Part shown: positions 1 through 9,952 of the stretch, one piece after another
Numbering within the stretch: position 1 is the stretch's first letter
How the letters are laid out: each line of letters opens with the position of its first letter
NCBI GenBank assembly: GCA_030374735.1
Contig: JASCIV010000037.1
Location: 1 to 64,000 of the forward strand
From: Gracilaria caudata
Lineage: Eukaryota; Rhodophyta; Florideophyceae; Gracilariales; Gracilariaceae
DNA: 64,000 nt
Direction of reading: 5' to 3'
Position numbers and translations under genes: made by a program
Notes under the pieces: generated by a model
What the model saw: only the letters and a program-made list of their open reading frames with translations
Database searches by the model: none
Told to the model about the DNA's origin: nothing

Positions 1-212
1 CAAAGATACACTTTGCACTCCATCTGAGCTCCATTCGAACTTCTTTGAATGCGCGCACACTCCGCGCGCACTCCGCGCGACATCCAAAAAATGAAAAAAT
101 TGCAATTTTGAGTGCCAAGGGTGTCCATTTGGAGGACGCTTGGCGAACATCGTGAACGCATATGGATGTCGAAGAGCGCAAAAAATGCACTCCAGATGCA
201 CTCCGCGAAACG
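1..212. repeat. Degenerate repeats with CACTCCGCG motif
   Basis: No gene is seen. The stretch carries several copies of a short motif close to CACTCCGCG (near 57, 70, 188 and 199) in otherwise AT-rich sequence. It sits just where the integrase homology of the neighbouring Copia remnant fades out, so it may be a separate insertion or eroded element sequence. No LTR end could be defined. Confidence 0.3.
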
Positions 213-3200
213 CAAAAATTTCTTCTAGGGTCCGCATTGCGGCGTTGCAGGGAAGTTGCCATAGATCTCATGTGGCTTGAAGGCAACCCAATCTTGTACA
301 TAGTGGACACTCCTACTCGGTAGCAGAATGCAATTGTTCTGAAAGGGGAATCTGCGCGGGACGTTTGAAACGCCTTCATCGAAGGATGGGCTTCTGTCTA
401 CGTCGGCTACCCATCTCGTATAAGGGCTGACGCCGCCAAGATCTTAACATCCAAGTTTTGGCATGATGTCACCTCCCTTCATAGAATCCAGGTCCAACTT
501 TCTGGTATTGAGAGCCACAACTCCATTGGCATGGGAGAACGATACCACGTCCCGATGCGCCGTATCTTTAAAGTCGTACGTACAGACCACCCTTCTTTGG
601 ACCCCGAAGTCGCCCTTTGCCTTTCTATTAAGGCGATGAACGACACAATGGGACTTGAGGGGTATGTACCCACTCTCTTAGTCCACGGCGCACTTCCATC
701 GTATCCCGTTCTCAACTCCATTCTTCCTGCAAATCAAGACGGTATGGCTGCACTACAGACCGCGCGCAATGAAATGGCGACAATCACGGCTCGCCTTCGC
801 ATTGAAGCTGCCCTCCGCTCTGGCCTCCCACTCGCGACTCAGTATCTCATCCGTCCAGGCGATGACGTGTATGTGTTCCGAAAACGCAATTCTCTTTACC
901 ATGGCACCTGGACTGGACCTTATCGCGCGTCTCGTACTTGTGGCAATGAGATCTATGTGAAGTATGAAGGTGATATCAAAGACTTCAACCGCTCTCAAGT
1001 CCTTCCTGCACCCGGCGTGGTCGCTGACCGTGAACTTGAACGTCTGAGCACCAGTTTAGATGCTTTCAGCTCTGGACAGTCCCGTGCAAACAGTGTATTT
1101 GTTGACATCACGGATGTGCTTACACCTCGGGATCCTCGTTCTCGTTTACCACAGTTTGATGTTGTAAAGGCCAAGGAACTCGCCGGTCTTGCTGAGCGAG
1201 GCGTTTTTGAAATTGTATGCCGAGAGGACCTCCCACCGGACGCGAACATAATGGGAGGACGCTTTGTCCTCTCCATCAAGAACAAAGGCACAAATGACGA
1301 AGTCTACAAGGCTCGGCTTGTTGTCCAAGGACATACCAATGCAGAGAAGGCGCTGCTCGTTCATCAGAGTACAACCACGAAGCAAAGTTCCATACGAATG
1401 CTCATCGCTGCTGCCGCTATTTTTGGTTTCCGTCTCTGGTCTCAAGGTATCTCAAAGGCCTACCTACGGTCCTCTGGTACCCTGATGCGCGATGCTTATG
1501 TCACTCTTGCAGAGGAATTTTGCCTCTCTCACACCCAATTGCTGAAGCTACTCAAGCCTCTCTATGGGCTCTCTGACAGCGGCGACTATTGGCACGCCAC
1601 ATTTGCCCGATACCTCTCTGACGACCTCCTTATGAAGCCGATCTCGAGCGACCTCGCCTTTTTCTCTCGCACGATTCATGGCAAACAGGTCGGCCTCATG
1701 GGCACTCACATCGATGACACTATTAACGCAGGTGATGAAATCCTTCAGGAGGAAACAAAGGACACGGAACGCCGATTTGATGCTAAGCCGAGGGAGTACG
1801 ATCGCTTTCTTTTCGCTGGGTTACAGGTCGAAACCACTCCTTCAAGGTATCTTATACATCAAGAGCGATACTGTGACCGGCTTCAAACCCTCCCCAAGGA
1901 TTGTATCCATCACGAATTCCCATGCGGTCGCCAAGAACTTGCGTGGATCTCACTTTCGCGCCCGGATATTGCGGCCGAAGTCAACTTACTTTCCCAAGTG
2001 ACTTAGACTACATGGAGCGGGGAAGTTTTGAAATGCATCAATGGTGTCATCAAGTACGTGAAGCAGAAGCCGCGCAGGGGTATACAATAACAGAAGCTTA
2101 ACTCCGACTCTCTCTCGATCAAGGTTTTCTGATGCGTTCTTCTCCAATGCCGAAAACTTGTGATCTCAACTGGGATATCTGATTTTGCTTCGCGACGGTC
2201 GCCGAAATATCCTTCACTCTGACAGCTATAAATGGAGGCGGGTGGTTCGATCAGTTTTGGGTGCTCAAATAGAGGCTTTTGCAGACGCTGCTGATTTCAG
2301 TTATTCTCCGCGCCACGACATGGAGCGTATTTTGGGCCATCCACTACCACTCAATATGTACACTGACTCTGACAGCCTCTTCAAAGGGCTCAAAAAATGT
2401 AGTGCAATGCCCCGAAGGAGAGAAGACCATGAAGGCGTTCGAAATCTCCCTCTCTTAGGGTGTCGGAGCGAACAGGGCACTCTCTTGGGAGGTGCAAATA
2501 GCCGGATAAGTAGGAAAATATCCGGAGATTCGGTGAATAACCTCGTACGAGGGCGAACTGAACATAATACGTAGTGTATTTCCAGTATTTGGTTTTCAGT
2601 GACGCAGGGCGGCTGAGCTTCCGTGTGGAACCGAGATCTTCCTTAGTAGAGGTGAGAACTCGCAAAGGCGGCAAAAACTCAGGACCAAGAACCCTGGCTC
2701 GGGCGGTTTACTGGGTGCGCCGGCGGCGACGCCGGTGCGCTAAGTGGTACTGTGTCACACGAGTACTATGCGTGTGCACAGTACAACCCCCAAAAGTTGG
2801 CAACTAATTAGCCCAAGATATCCGCAAACGCGGCAAACCTCCGCAGTTCAGCCATGTCCCACGGGTCTTTCTCCTACTAATAGAGCTATTATTACTCATA
2901 GTGTTCGAACTCACCGACAAGTCGGAAAAACAATCAAGTGCCTAAAATCCCTTTTTCAAGGCGATGCACTTCATCAAAAACTCAACAACTATGGAGCGCA
3001 GACTTATGATAGATATTGAATCTGCAAAAGAGGCTTATACAGCTCGGGAGATGAGTGATGTTGGACGGATAAGGAGCAAGGATAAACCGGCGGATGATCT
3101 AACTACGTACGGTCGCTGTAGCGCATTTGAGTCCATTCTCGATGAAGGGAGTATTGATCTTGATGTTTTCCAGTGGGTCATCAAACCCGATAGTAGGGAA

Positions 3201-3257
3201 GTAAGTCATGACACTCCAACACTTGGCCTTGAAGAGAGGAGAGTGAAAGATTTTTAG
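213..3257 (+). pseudogene. Decayed Ty1/Copia retrotransposon (integrase, reverse transcriptase, RNase H)
   Basis: This is the remains of a Copia pol gene. The integrase core is readable from about 249 (VAIDLMWLEGNP, then a VDT at about 303-311) but is broken by in-frame stops TAG 321-323 and TGA 366-368. It continues as YVGYPSRIRAD and SHNSIGMGERYH up to the first usable ATG at 531. The open part 531-2006 carries the RVT_2 reverse transcriptase: KARLVVQGH near residue 260, and HIDDTI in place of the usual YVDD, so the catalytic pair is kept. After the stop at 2006 the homology goes on through several stops (INGVIKYVKQKPRRG, then YKWRRVVRSVLGA) into RNase H. RNase H is split by an insertion at about 2386-2960 and resumes as STTMERRLMIDIESAKEAY up to about 3230. 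A purine-rich stretch near 3230-3250 could be the polypurine tract. Gag and both LTRs were not recognised. The element is plainly inactive. Confidence 0.88.
2386..2960. mobile_element. Insertion nested in the Copia RNase H
   Basis: The Copia RNase H reading stops after SDSLFK (codon ending 2385) and resumes at FIKNSTTMERR (from about 2970). In intact Copia elements these are separated by only one or two residues, so about 575 bases are inserted. The flanks show a similar short word, TTCAAAGGGC at 2380-2389 and TTCAAGGC at 2955-2962, a possible eroded target duplication. The insert holds no convincing gene. It has a GC-rich near-palindrome at about 2715-2741 (GTGCGCCGG...CCGGTGCGC type). Solo LTR and non-autonomous DNA element are both possible. 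Confidence 0.55.
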
Positions 3258-3773
3258 CACAGTGCACTGCGCACTACGCATTTTGTACTGTTTTGTATTG
3301 TCTTCACTGCTTTCGTATTAGTGCTCGTATGAATTAGACGCTGAAAAGTATGAAGCGTTAATGGTTAGCACCCTTTCTTGCTTCTAATTAGGACACACCC
3401 CGTCACCTGTCTGCACAGAAGCACTGTCTCATCATCTTGTAAACTCTGTTTTTTTGTCTACGTCTGCTCCCTGCAAACTTAACTCTCGTCCTGCGACGGG
3501 CATAGTAGACTTGACACAGTAAAAGTTGTGAATCATCGTCTCTTGCGACAGATGCACGCACACGAGTACATATCCTCCACCAATTACACCCAAGGCACGG
3601 CTGACCATCCCCTAGTAGCGGCAGTATATATCGCACAGCGCGATCAGAAAAAGGACCAATTCAGTAGAACGGCCCTGACAGTGGGTGCACTTTATGTCCA
3701 ACGGTCAAGCAAAAAATGTTACAGGGCATGCGTAAGATTCGAAAGCAGGTATGGACGTATTTTTGAGAATGTA
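3258..3773. other. Intergenic stretch, no gene recognised
   Basis: About 500 bases between the Copia remnant and the MITE. Short open frames exist on both strands but none resembles a protein family. The first part may be Copia LTR, but no second copy is present in the window to prove it. Confidence 0.4.
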
Positions 3774-4179
3774 CCCTTCCCCACCAGGGCAATGTGGAAC
3801 ATACTGTAATGTTGAACATATAGCGAAGAGGACGCAAAACAATGATTTTGGAATGCCAAAAAGTGCACTGCCAAAAAAAGGACTTTTTTTTGCAAGGGTA
3901 ATTTGGAACAGACTGTATCATACAGTTCAGTTTTTTGTACATTTTGTTATTTTACAACATTTAAAAACTTTTTAACTTTCAAGGATACATTTGGGAAAAA
4001 TGTTAGCTTTCGTCATTCTACTACATAAGAGATTACGTTTGATACCAAAATTGGCCTCAATGGTGGGAAATTGGAAAAAGTCCCAAAAACGCATACAGCA
4101 ATGTATCCAAATGTCTGATTCGAATTAAAATTTCAGCATTTTAGAAAAAGGTGTTCCAAATTACCCTGGTGGGGAAGGG
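3774..4179. mobile_element. MITE with 28-bp terminal inverted repeats and TA target duplication
   Basis: The two ends are inverted copies: 3774-3801 begins CCCTTCCCCACCAGGG, and the reverse complement of 4152-4179 matches over 28 bases with 2 mismatches. The element is flanked by TA on both sides (3772-3773 and 4180-4181), as for Tc1/mariner-superfamily insertions. The interior is AT-rich, lacks coding potential and carries an extra copy of the inner half of the repeat (AGGGTAATTTGGAACA at about 3897-3912). At 406 bases this is a non-autonomous element. Confidence 0.85.
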
Positions 4180-4252
4180 TATATATTCATAAGACGGCTG
4201 TGAAGATAATAAGTAACAAAGGTTTGGGTTTCATGCTCGATGCAGAAAATTA

Positions 4253-4666
4253 ATGACGAAAATATCCGAACTTTTGGGGCGCTTTTTTATTGATAGTTGC
4301 TATCAAAGAGTGGTGGAAAATGTTCGAGTTATACGTCCGAAGAATAGGCCTCCTCATAGTTTGTTTTCTGTAACTGACGAAGAAATTAATTGGAAAATTT
4401 CATCGAATAGGATTGTTGTAGAAAATTTGTTTGGGCGACTGACAAAGACTTGACATGTATTGAAAGAGGGAGAAAGATATCAAAATTATATTTTTAGGTT
4501 CTGTGAATCTTTCGCTAATGCTTACATTTTCTCGCATCCGTTGCGGGCCGAAGACGGTGAAGTTAACAATCAAATTAGAAATCATCTATTCAGAATTGGT
4601 GAGAATATTTGGAACCAACAAAAACTTTCTCAAAGCCTTATAGGAATAGGAGACAAGGGCGAATGA
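4253..4666 (+). pseudogene. DDE-superfamily transposase remnant (C-terminal part)
   Basis: The frame 4253-4450 encodes RVIRPKNRPPHS and NRIVVENLFGRL. The latter contains the motif around the last catalytic acid of DDE_Tnp_4/Harbinger-like transposases. A single in-frame TGA at 4451-4453 interrupts it. The same frame goes on with LKEGERYQNYIFRF, then ANAYIFSHPLRAEDGE and NNQIRNHLFRIGENIW, the usual tail of that family (alternating lowly conserved and 'HPLR' segments). The N-terminal half with the first two catalytic acids is missing. The fragment begins 73 bases after the MITE, but MITE ends of the TA type do not obviously belong to this transposase class. Confidence 0.7.
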
Positions 4667-4853
4667 CGGCCAAGATGCATGAAATTGAAAGTGATGAAGA
4701 TACAACTAAGCCAAACATGTTCGGGTAATTTACGGGAAATATGCACATTTGAAAAAGCTTGATCTTTACTGAGTTAAGCTTGATTTTATATGATGATTGT
4801 CTTTTTATAATCCTATAAAATTTTGCATATGCGTTTGATCAGAACTGTTGCAT

Positions 4854-4912
4854 ACATAGCTCACATTTACATGAACTATGCAATGCATAGTTCATGTAAA
4901 TGTGAGCTATGT
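4854..4912. repeat. Perfect hairpin, 28-bp arms, 3-base loop
   Basis: Positions 4854-4881 (ACATAGCTCACATTTACATG...) are the exact reverse complement of 4885-4912, with loop AAT. The arms are AT-rich and have no mismatch. It could be a short foldback element, a small-RNA precursor or a recent template-switch product. No target duplication was identified. Confidence 0.9.
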
Positions 4913-4949
4913 CATTGTAGTCACCAATGATTTGTGCAAGAGATCAAGT

Positions 4950-5051
4950 GAGATAGACATAAGCAAATTCAACAAGTGGCATGCTGAGAACAAATGCTTT
5001 TCGGGCTCACCCAATCATGTTTGCTTATGTCTAACTCGCTAGACATAAGCG
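4950..5051. repeat. Inverted repeat of TAGACATAAGC
   Basis: TAGACATAAGCAAA near 4953 is matched by its reverse complement TTTGCTTATGTCTA near 5019, and a further direct copy AGACATAAGC follows at about 5041. This makes a foldback of roughly 80 bases plus a third repeat copy. It may be the end of a small foldback transposon together with the hairpin just upstream. Confidence 0.6.
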
Positions 5052-5185
5052 GCTCGTCCCAAAAGGGTTAAGCTTACTGTGCGCAAGACAGTGTCCTAAA
5101 GGAGGATATACCGTTCAACATGTCCCCACACCAACTTCAACTATTGCGGAGGCTAAAGTAAACAAAGTGCAGGGGGCAATAATCA

Positions 5186-5380
<195 letters not shown>

Positions 5381-6335
5381 TTAATTACTTGCAATAGGAT
5401 GTCTATATTGCATATGGCATTATACTGCAAGAACAATATATTGCTTGGAACCCCTGAGATTAACCAAGTGGTATCCAACGGCTCTCAAAAATCGCGCATC
5501 TGATGCTTTTTAAATATGACAGGTCGGGAGGACATGCACAAATGCAAGTTATACCCTCTGCCCTTCACTTGGGAACGCCAGTAGATTAAAATTCCCATAT
5601 CACTGCTCTGCCTGTTCTGTCTGTACCACGATGACTGTGTTCATTTACGAATGTACCCGCTGAGTTGATCTCTTGCCAAAGCTTTGAATTCTTGTTCTAT
5701 TCATTAAAGATGAAGCACCGTAGCTATCAAAGATAGCTTGGGTGATCTGAAACCATGCAGAAGTTTGTGAATGCTCCTTCCTTGGAGCTTCCTCGCTGAG
5801 ATGTCGTTAAATGAATAGGAAAATCTAATACAGAAACCTGTTTCCTATCAACTGCCGTCAAAAGTTAGGATAGAATTGGTTTCGCACTATACTGACACTC
5901 GAGAACGACGGATTTCGACGAATGGAGAAGGTCTTTGTTCTTAAATGGTGTTCTAAGTCTCTTCTGTATGCTGCAGATATCCTATGCAGCTGCTTCCTCT
6001 GAAACGTCGTTCTTGCTCCTCATCTCAAGAATTGTGTGGTCATGTAATGTTCTCAACATCAAAAAAGACCACTCGAAAAAGGGTACGGAGAGCTGTAGAA
6101 GAGAAGAGCTGCATTGCACTTTCTGAACAACGTGCGCTGTTTCCGAAAAAGGCGTGAGCCGCTTTATGGCACAAATGCGAGACGGCACAGCACTTTTCTC
6201 CGTCCCTCAAAAAGGGATACGCCAGCGAGGTCCATTGTCAATGCTCTCATAGATGGTAACGTATCCCAAACTGGTTCTTAAAGCCATAAGTGCCTCTTGC
6301 CAGGGGGATGTTCGAACCTCGACACATATTGTGGT

Positions 6336-6343
6336 TATATAAA
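6336..6343 (+). promoter_or_regulatory. TATA box of the lyase-like gene
   Basis: TATATAAA lies 119 bases before the ATG at 6462, in a suitable place for transcription starting near 6366-6370 with a leader of about 90 bases. Confidence 0.6.
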
Positions 6344-6461
6344 CCGCCCTCGAAGTGCTCGATGCCCATCCGAATTGATCCCAATCATCTTCAGCATCTA
6401 ACAACATTCCTGACTCCCTTCAACATTAATCACAATAACTCTGACTACTCATTTTCATCAA

Positions 6462-9400
6462 ATGAAGGGTTTCCGAGGGGTTTCCTTGTTCTGCACACTC
6501 TTGACTCTTTGTACCCTCGCGCTGTCGGCTGAAATCCATCCCAGCGAACCTAAACATTCTAACTCAAATGTTAACGGAGTGGCTACTTTCATGAACTCTG
6601 GCCCCCATCGTTCTTTGTTCGGAACAGCAGCAGTCACCCCTGCACCAGCCGCCGCCTTCAAACCTGGTGTTCATCCTCGTGTTCTCTTTGACAAAAACGG
6701 GTGGGAAGAGCTCTTGCAGCGATACGCAAATGCTGATACCTTCGATCTGCCCACTTCATGGTCCTACTTCAATCGACGAGCATCCCTACATTTGGCCGAC
6801 TCGAACACCGTCGTAAAGACACTCGCCCAAATGGAACGAGAGGGAAGTACTGCAGTGTACACTGCAGATGAAGACCTTACGGACCTGTCCTCTGTTTCGA
6901 AGCAAAAGCTGGACGCACTGCAGTCGCTCGCAGGCCACATCATGAAAATGTCCGAGAGCCACCACCAAAGCTTCTTCATCTGTGCAGTGTGGACCAGTGT
7001 CAATGAGAAGGTTGTTGCAGAGCGAGGAAAGGGCGAGTCTTTCATGACCACCACCACTGACGACTGTATCAAAGCATCAGTAGCGTGGGCAAAGGTGCTC
7101 CTGGCCCATCGCGCTGTCAACTGTGCCGGCAAATGTCCTAATGGCGACGGCGGCGCTCGAGCGTTTCTGTGGGACGAAGACGTGTGGTTTGAGGTATCTA
7201 ATGACTGGTTCTCGGCGGGCGCGTCACTGGCACTCACCTTGGATGTGCTGTACTATCGTTTCTCTGCGGAAGAGCGGCGTGTTGTGCTGAGCGCTTTGGC
7301 GCTGCTCATGCACAAACAGACCTCGTGGGGCACGGCACTCCAAAGCTCACGACGCTCTCCAAACGCCGCCGAACACCCCCACCGCATATTCAGCAACTGG
7401 GCCTTGTACCACGGTAACCTATATATCACCAATCTTGTGCTTCAGGGCGAGAGAAATTTCGACCCATATGCGAGCTCCGTGTTGTCGTCCAGTGGCGACA
7501 GCGGTTTCAACACGGGACTCAACCACCGCTTCAGCGCTCTTATCAAGGCTTACATGACGCATGCGGTGTATCCCGACGGGGCAACGTTCGAGGACGCGTA
7601 CACTTACTTTATCGCGCTGCGCGAGGGATCACTTGCGCTACTGGCTGCTGAGCGCCGCGGCTTACGCGTTATCGACACCGACCGCTTCCGCGGCCTCATC
7701 CATAATGTGGCGCAGATGATGGAGCCATGGCAGTGCGCTCGCATTGTGGGGCACTCGTCGGGCGGAGGTATCTCGTACCCGGCATGGGCCGCGCTGTTCA
7801 AGTTTGCGTACCCCGATGGCGCGCTGCCGCAGATGGTGTGGAAGCAAAGAATGGGAAAGCACTTCAAGAACAACAACCCGTGCCGTATCCAGTGGGGACA
7901 GGTTCTCACGCATGTCACCGTACTCGGCCTCGAGCATGGCACTTCGACGTATGCCGACTCGCCGCAGGGTTTGGAGAAGGAGTTTCTGCAACATTTCCCG
8001 CTGTCGTACTTCAGCCCTCGTCGTGGTCTGCTGATTGCCAGAGGCAGTGAAGCGGAGAACGCCATTTATGTACACTTCGATGCTCGCCCCGATGCGTTTC
8101 TTCCTGGACATGACAACGCGGACCGTGGCGTGTTCACACTGAGCGCTTTCAAGACGTCATGGATTGACGACCATGTATGGAATCGCAACGTGGACTCCAG
8201 AAAACACTCGCTCATGCACGTGGACGGTATGGCCCAGGACGCCAAGGCACCGTCCGTGGCGATGGTTAGTGTGGAGGATAATGGACGCGAGGTTGTGGCG
8301 ACTGCGAACCTCACGTACGCATACAACGTGCAATGGGCGAATAACTGGCCTTACGACGCAGCGCCAATGGCTGCGGTGGCCGTATATGATGAAGACGGCT
8401 CAATGAGGAAGGTCGGTAGGCGCTTTGATGTAGCGGAATATGGACACCCGCACGATTTCGGATGGCCTAAGGAGGACGACTGCACGGACCTGGGCTTCAC
8501 GCGAAAGCAATTCAATATGCATGGCGACGCAGATGTCGGATTCAGAGGCATGTGGGTGTGGAAACGAAACTATCGCGAAAATGCTCTACAATGGATGGTG
8601 CGCTCCGTGGTGCTGAACCGCGGAGTGTCGGGACCCGGCTTCTTCATGGTGGTCGACTCTGTTCGAGTGGGTGACGTAGATGGCGGGGCTGTTGAGAGTA
8701 CGAACAATAAGTTTGAGTCATATCTGATTCTGGGGGATCGCGTTGAGGTGGAGAATGAATCGTCAAGCTGTGACGGTGACAGATGTCGAATTGTGCTGGT
8801 GGACGACGGTATTGCTCAGGTAGACGTGCACGTGTTGACAATGGGACAGAAGGCATCGTACCGTGTGGAGAAGTATACGAGCGACAGAGATCATACAAGG
8901 CTGATCATTCGCAGCGATAATGTTGGAGAGGAGCTGTTCTGGATGGCGTTCCACCCACATGTGGGAGAACCGGAGCAGTTCTCGATGGAAGCACTGGCAA
9001 CTGGGTCGGTGAGGGTTGTCTACGACGATGAAGAGTTTGTTTACGGCATTGATTCTGATACGCACGGAGTGGTGCGGGGCGAATTGGATGGAGAAGACGC
9101 GCTGAGATCACGCAGTTCTCCTCCAGCGCCGTCACCGTCAAATAGTGCATCGCCCAGTGCATCGCCCAGTGCATCGCCCAGTGCGTCGCCCAGTGCGTCG
9201 CTCAGTGCATCACCAAGCCCTTCCGTATCCATGGCACCATCAGTATCCGCTTCAGCAAGTGCGGTACCAACGGCATCGCAAAGTGCTGCTCCTAGTGAAG
9301 CTGTGGCTACTGCCTCGGCTTCCATTACTCCGTCTCCGAGTGCGAGTTCATCCTCTTCTCCGACACGGAAGGGGGGGAATTGGAGAAGAAAGTGGTGGTT

Positions 9401-9470
9401 GAGACGTAGATGGTGGAGGCGCACCTGGTGGAGGAGGCGTAGAGGCTCTTCCAAAATGTACATTGAATGA
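6462..9470 (+). CDS. Secreted heparinase/alginate-lyase-like protein with Ser/Pro stalk and Trp/Arg tail
   Basis: A 1002-residue protein. Residues 1-23 form a clear signal peptide (MKGFRGVSLFCTLLTLCTLALSA). HPRVLFDKNGWEELL near residue 71 is the type of N-terminal motif seen in heparinase II/III and alginate-lyase folds. It is followed by an alpha-helical toroid-like region with conserved Trp, Tyr and His (NWALYHGNLYITN near 315; DGATFEDAYTYF near 372) and a beta-rich C-terminal half (about 520-870) containing HDNADRGVFTLSAFK. A polysaccharide-lyase role at the cell wall or in matrix turnover is inferred; the substrate cannot be read from sequence. Residues about 885-970 are a Ser/Ala/Pro-rich stalk with tandem SASP repeats. 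The last 35 residues are dominated by Trp and Arg. One exon, with a TATA box upstream. Confident that it is secreted, moderately confident of the lyase family. Confidence 0.8.
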   Translation: MKGFRGVSLFCTLLTLCTLALSAEIHPSEPKHSNSNVNGVATFMNSGPHRSLFGTAAVTPAPAAAFKPGVHPRVLFDKNGWEELLQRYANADTFDLPTSWSYFNRRASLHLADSNTVVKTLAQMEREGSTAVYTADEDLTDLSSVSKQKLDALQSLAGHIMKMSESHHQSFFICAVWTSVNEKVVAERGKGESFMTTTTDDCIKASVAWAKVLLAHRAVNCAGKCPNGDGGARAFLWDEDVWFEVSNDWFSAGASLALTLDVLYYRFSAEERRVVLSALALLMHKQTSWGTALQSSRRSPNAAEHPHRIFSNWALYHGNLYITNLVLQGERNFDPYASSVLSSSGDSGFNTGLNHRFSALIKAYMTHAVYPDGATFEDAYTYFIALREGSLALLAAERRGLRVIDTDRFRGLIHNVAQMMEPWQCARIVGHSSGGGISYPAWAALFKFAYPDGALPQMVWKQRMGKHFKNNNPCRIQWGQVLTHVTVLGLEHGTSTYADSPQGLEKEFLQHFPLSYFSPRRGLLIARGSEAENAIYVHFDARPDAFLPGHDNADRGVFTLSAFKTSWIDDHVWNRNVDSRKHSLMHVDGMAQDAKAPSVAMVSVEDNGREVVATANLTYAYNVQWANNWPYDAAPMAAVAVYDEDGSMRKVGRRFDVAEYGHPHDFGWPKEDDCTDLGFTRKQFNMHGDADVGFRGMWVWKRNYRENALQWMVRSVVLNRGVSGPGFFMVVDSVRVGDVDGGAVESTNNKFESYLILGDRVEVENESSSCDGDRCRIVLVDDGIAQVDVHVLTMGQKASYRVEKYTSDRDHTRLIIRSDNVGEELFWMAFHPHVGEPEQFSMEALATGSVRVVYDDEEFVYGIDSDTHGVVRGELDGEDALRSRSSPPAPSPSNSASPSASPSASPSASPSASLSASPSPSVSMAPSVSASASAVPTASQSAAPSEAVATASASITPSPSASSSSSPTRKGGNWRRKWWLRRRWWRRTWWRRRRGSSKMYIE
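9145..9220 (+). repeat. 12-base tandem repeats coding for SASP units
   Basis: Units close to AGTGCATCGCCC recur in tandem and encode Ser-Ala-Ser-Pro in the stalk of the lyase-like protein. Such arrays change length easily, so the stalk probably varies between strains. Confidence 0.8.
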
Positions 9471-9952
9471 CTTGTATAGAACAGGAGTGTGAATACTAAA
9501 TAACTTCCTAGTGTGCTACGACATGCTTCGCGCAGAGCACTGCAATTAAGCTTTTATTCCGCGATAAGATGCAGAGCCCGTCGCGCTTCATTGCAAGGAT
9601 AGATAGCACCTGGTGGCATCCACTGGCTCGGAAACAATCGCGCATGTGCTGCTGTGACGCTGGAGATGACATGTTGTATCTACAAATGCAGTTTGACAAT
9701 TTGATCTTTTGGAAACGCCAAAAGATCAAATTGTCGGAGCGCTCGAAAACGCGAAACTGGTGATCGTATTCGTGCTCGGAATTAAGAAGAAATACAGTTA
9801 CTGCACACAATATGCGCGCTTTGATCGCTTTATGCTCAATGGTGTCATGTCCTCAAGCTCAGCTATACTCTGCAATGCTGCATGACACGGACGAAAACGT
9901 TCGTCAAATCCGGCAAGTTTTGTTTTTGATAACAGTTAAGCAGATTTCAGCG
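9471..9952. other. Intergenic, between convergent genes
   Basis: The 3' ends of the lyase-like gene (+) and the 614-residue gene (-) face each other here. The only structure seen is the perfect hairpin at 9695-9735. No gene is recognised. Confidence 0.5.
9695..9735. repeat. Perfect hairpin, 18-bp arms, between convergent genes
   Basis: GACAATTTGATCTTTTGG at 9695-9712 is exactly complementary to 9718-9735, with loop AAACG. Its position between two convergent 3' ends would suit a role in transcript ending, but a foldback or small-RNA origin is equally possible. Confidence 0.9.

Noticed and set aside
6300..6330. TGTTCGAACCTC, which recalls a tRNA B-box
   Set aside because: No acceptor stem, anticodon arm or A-box could be drawn around it.
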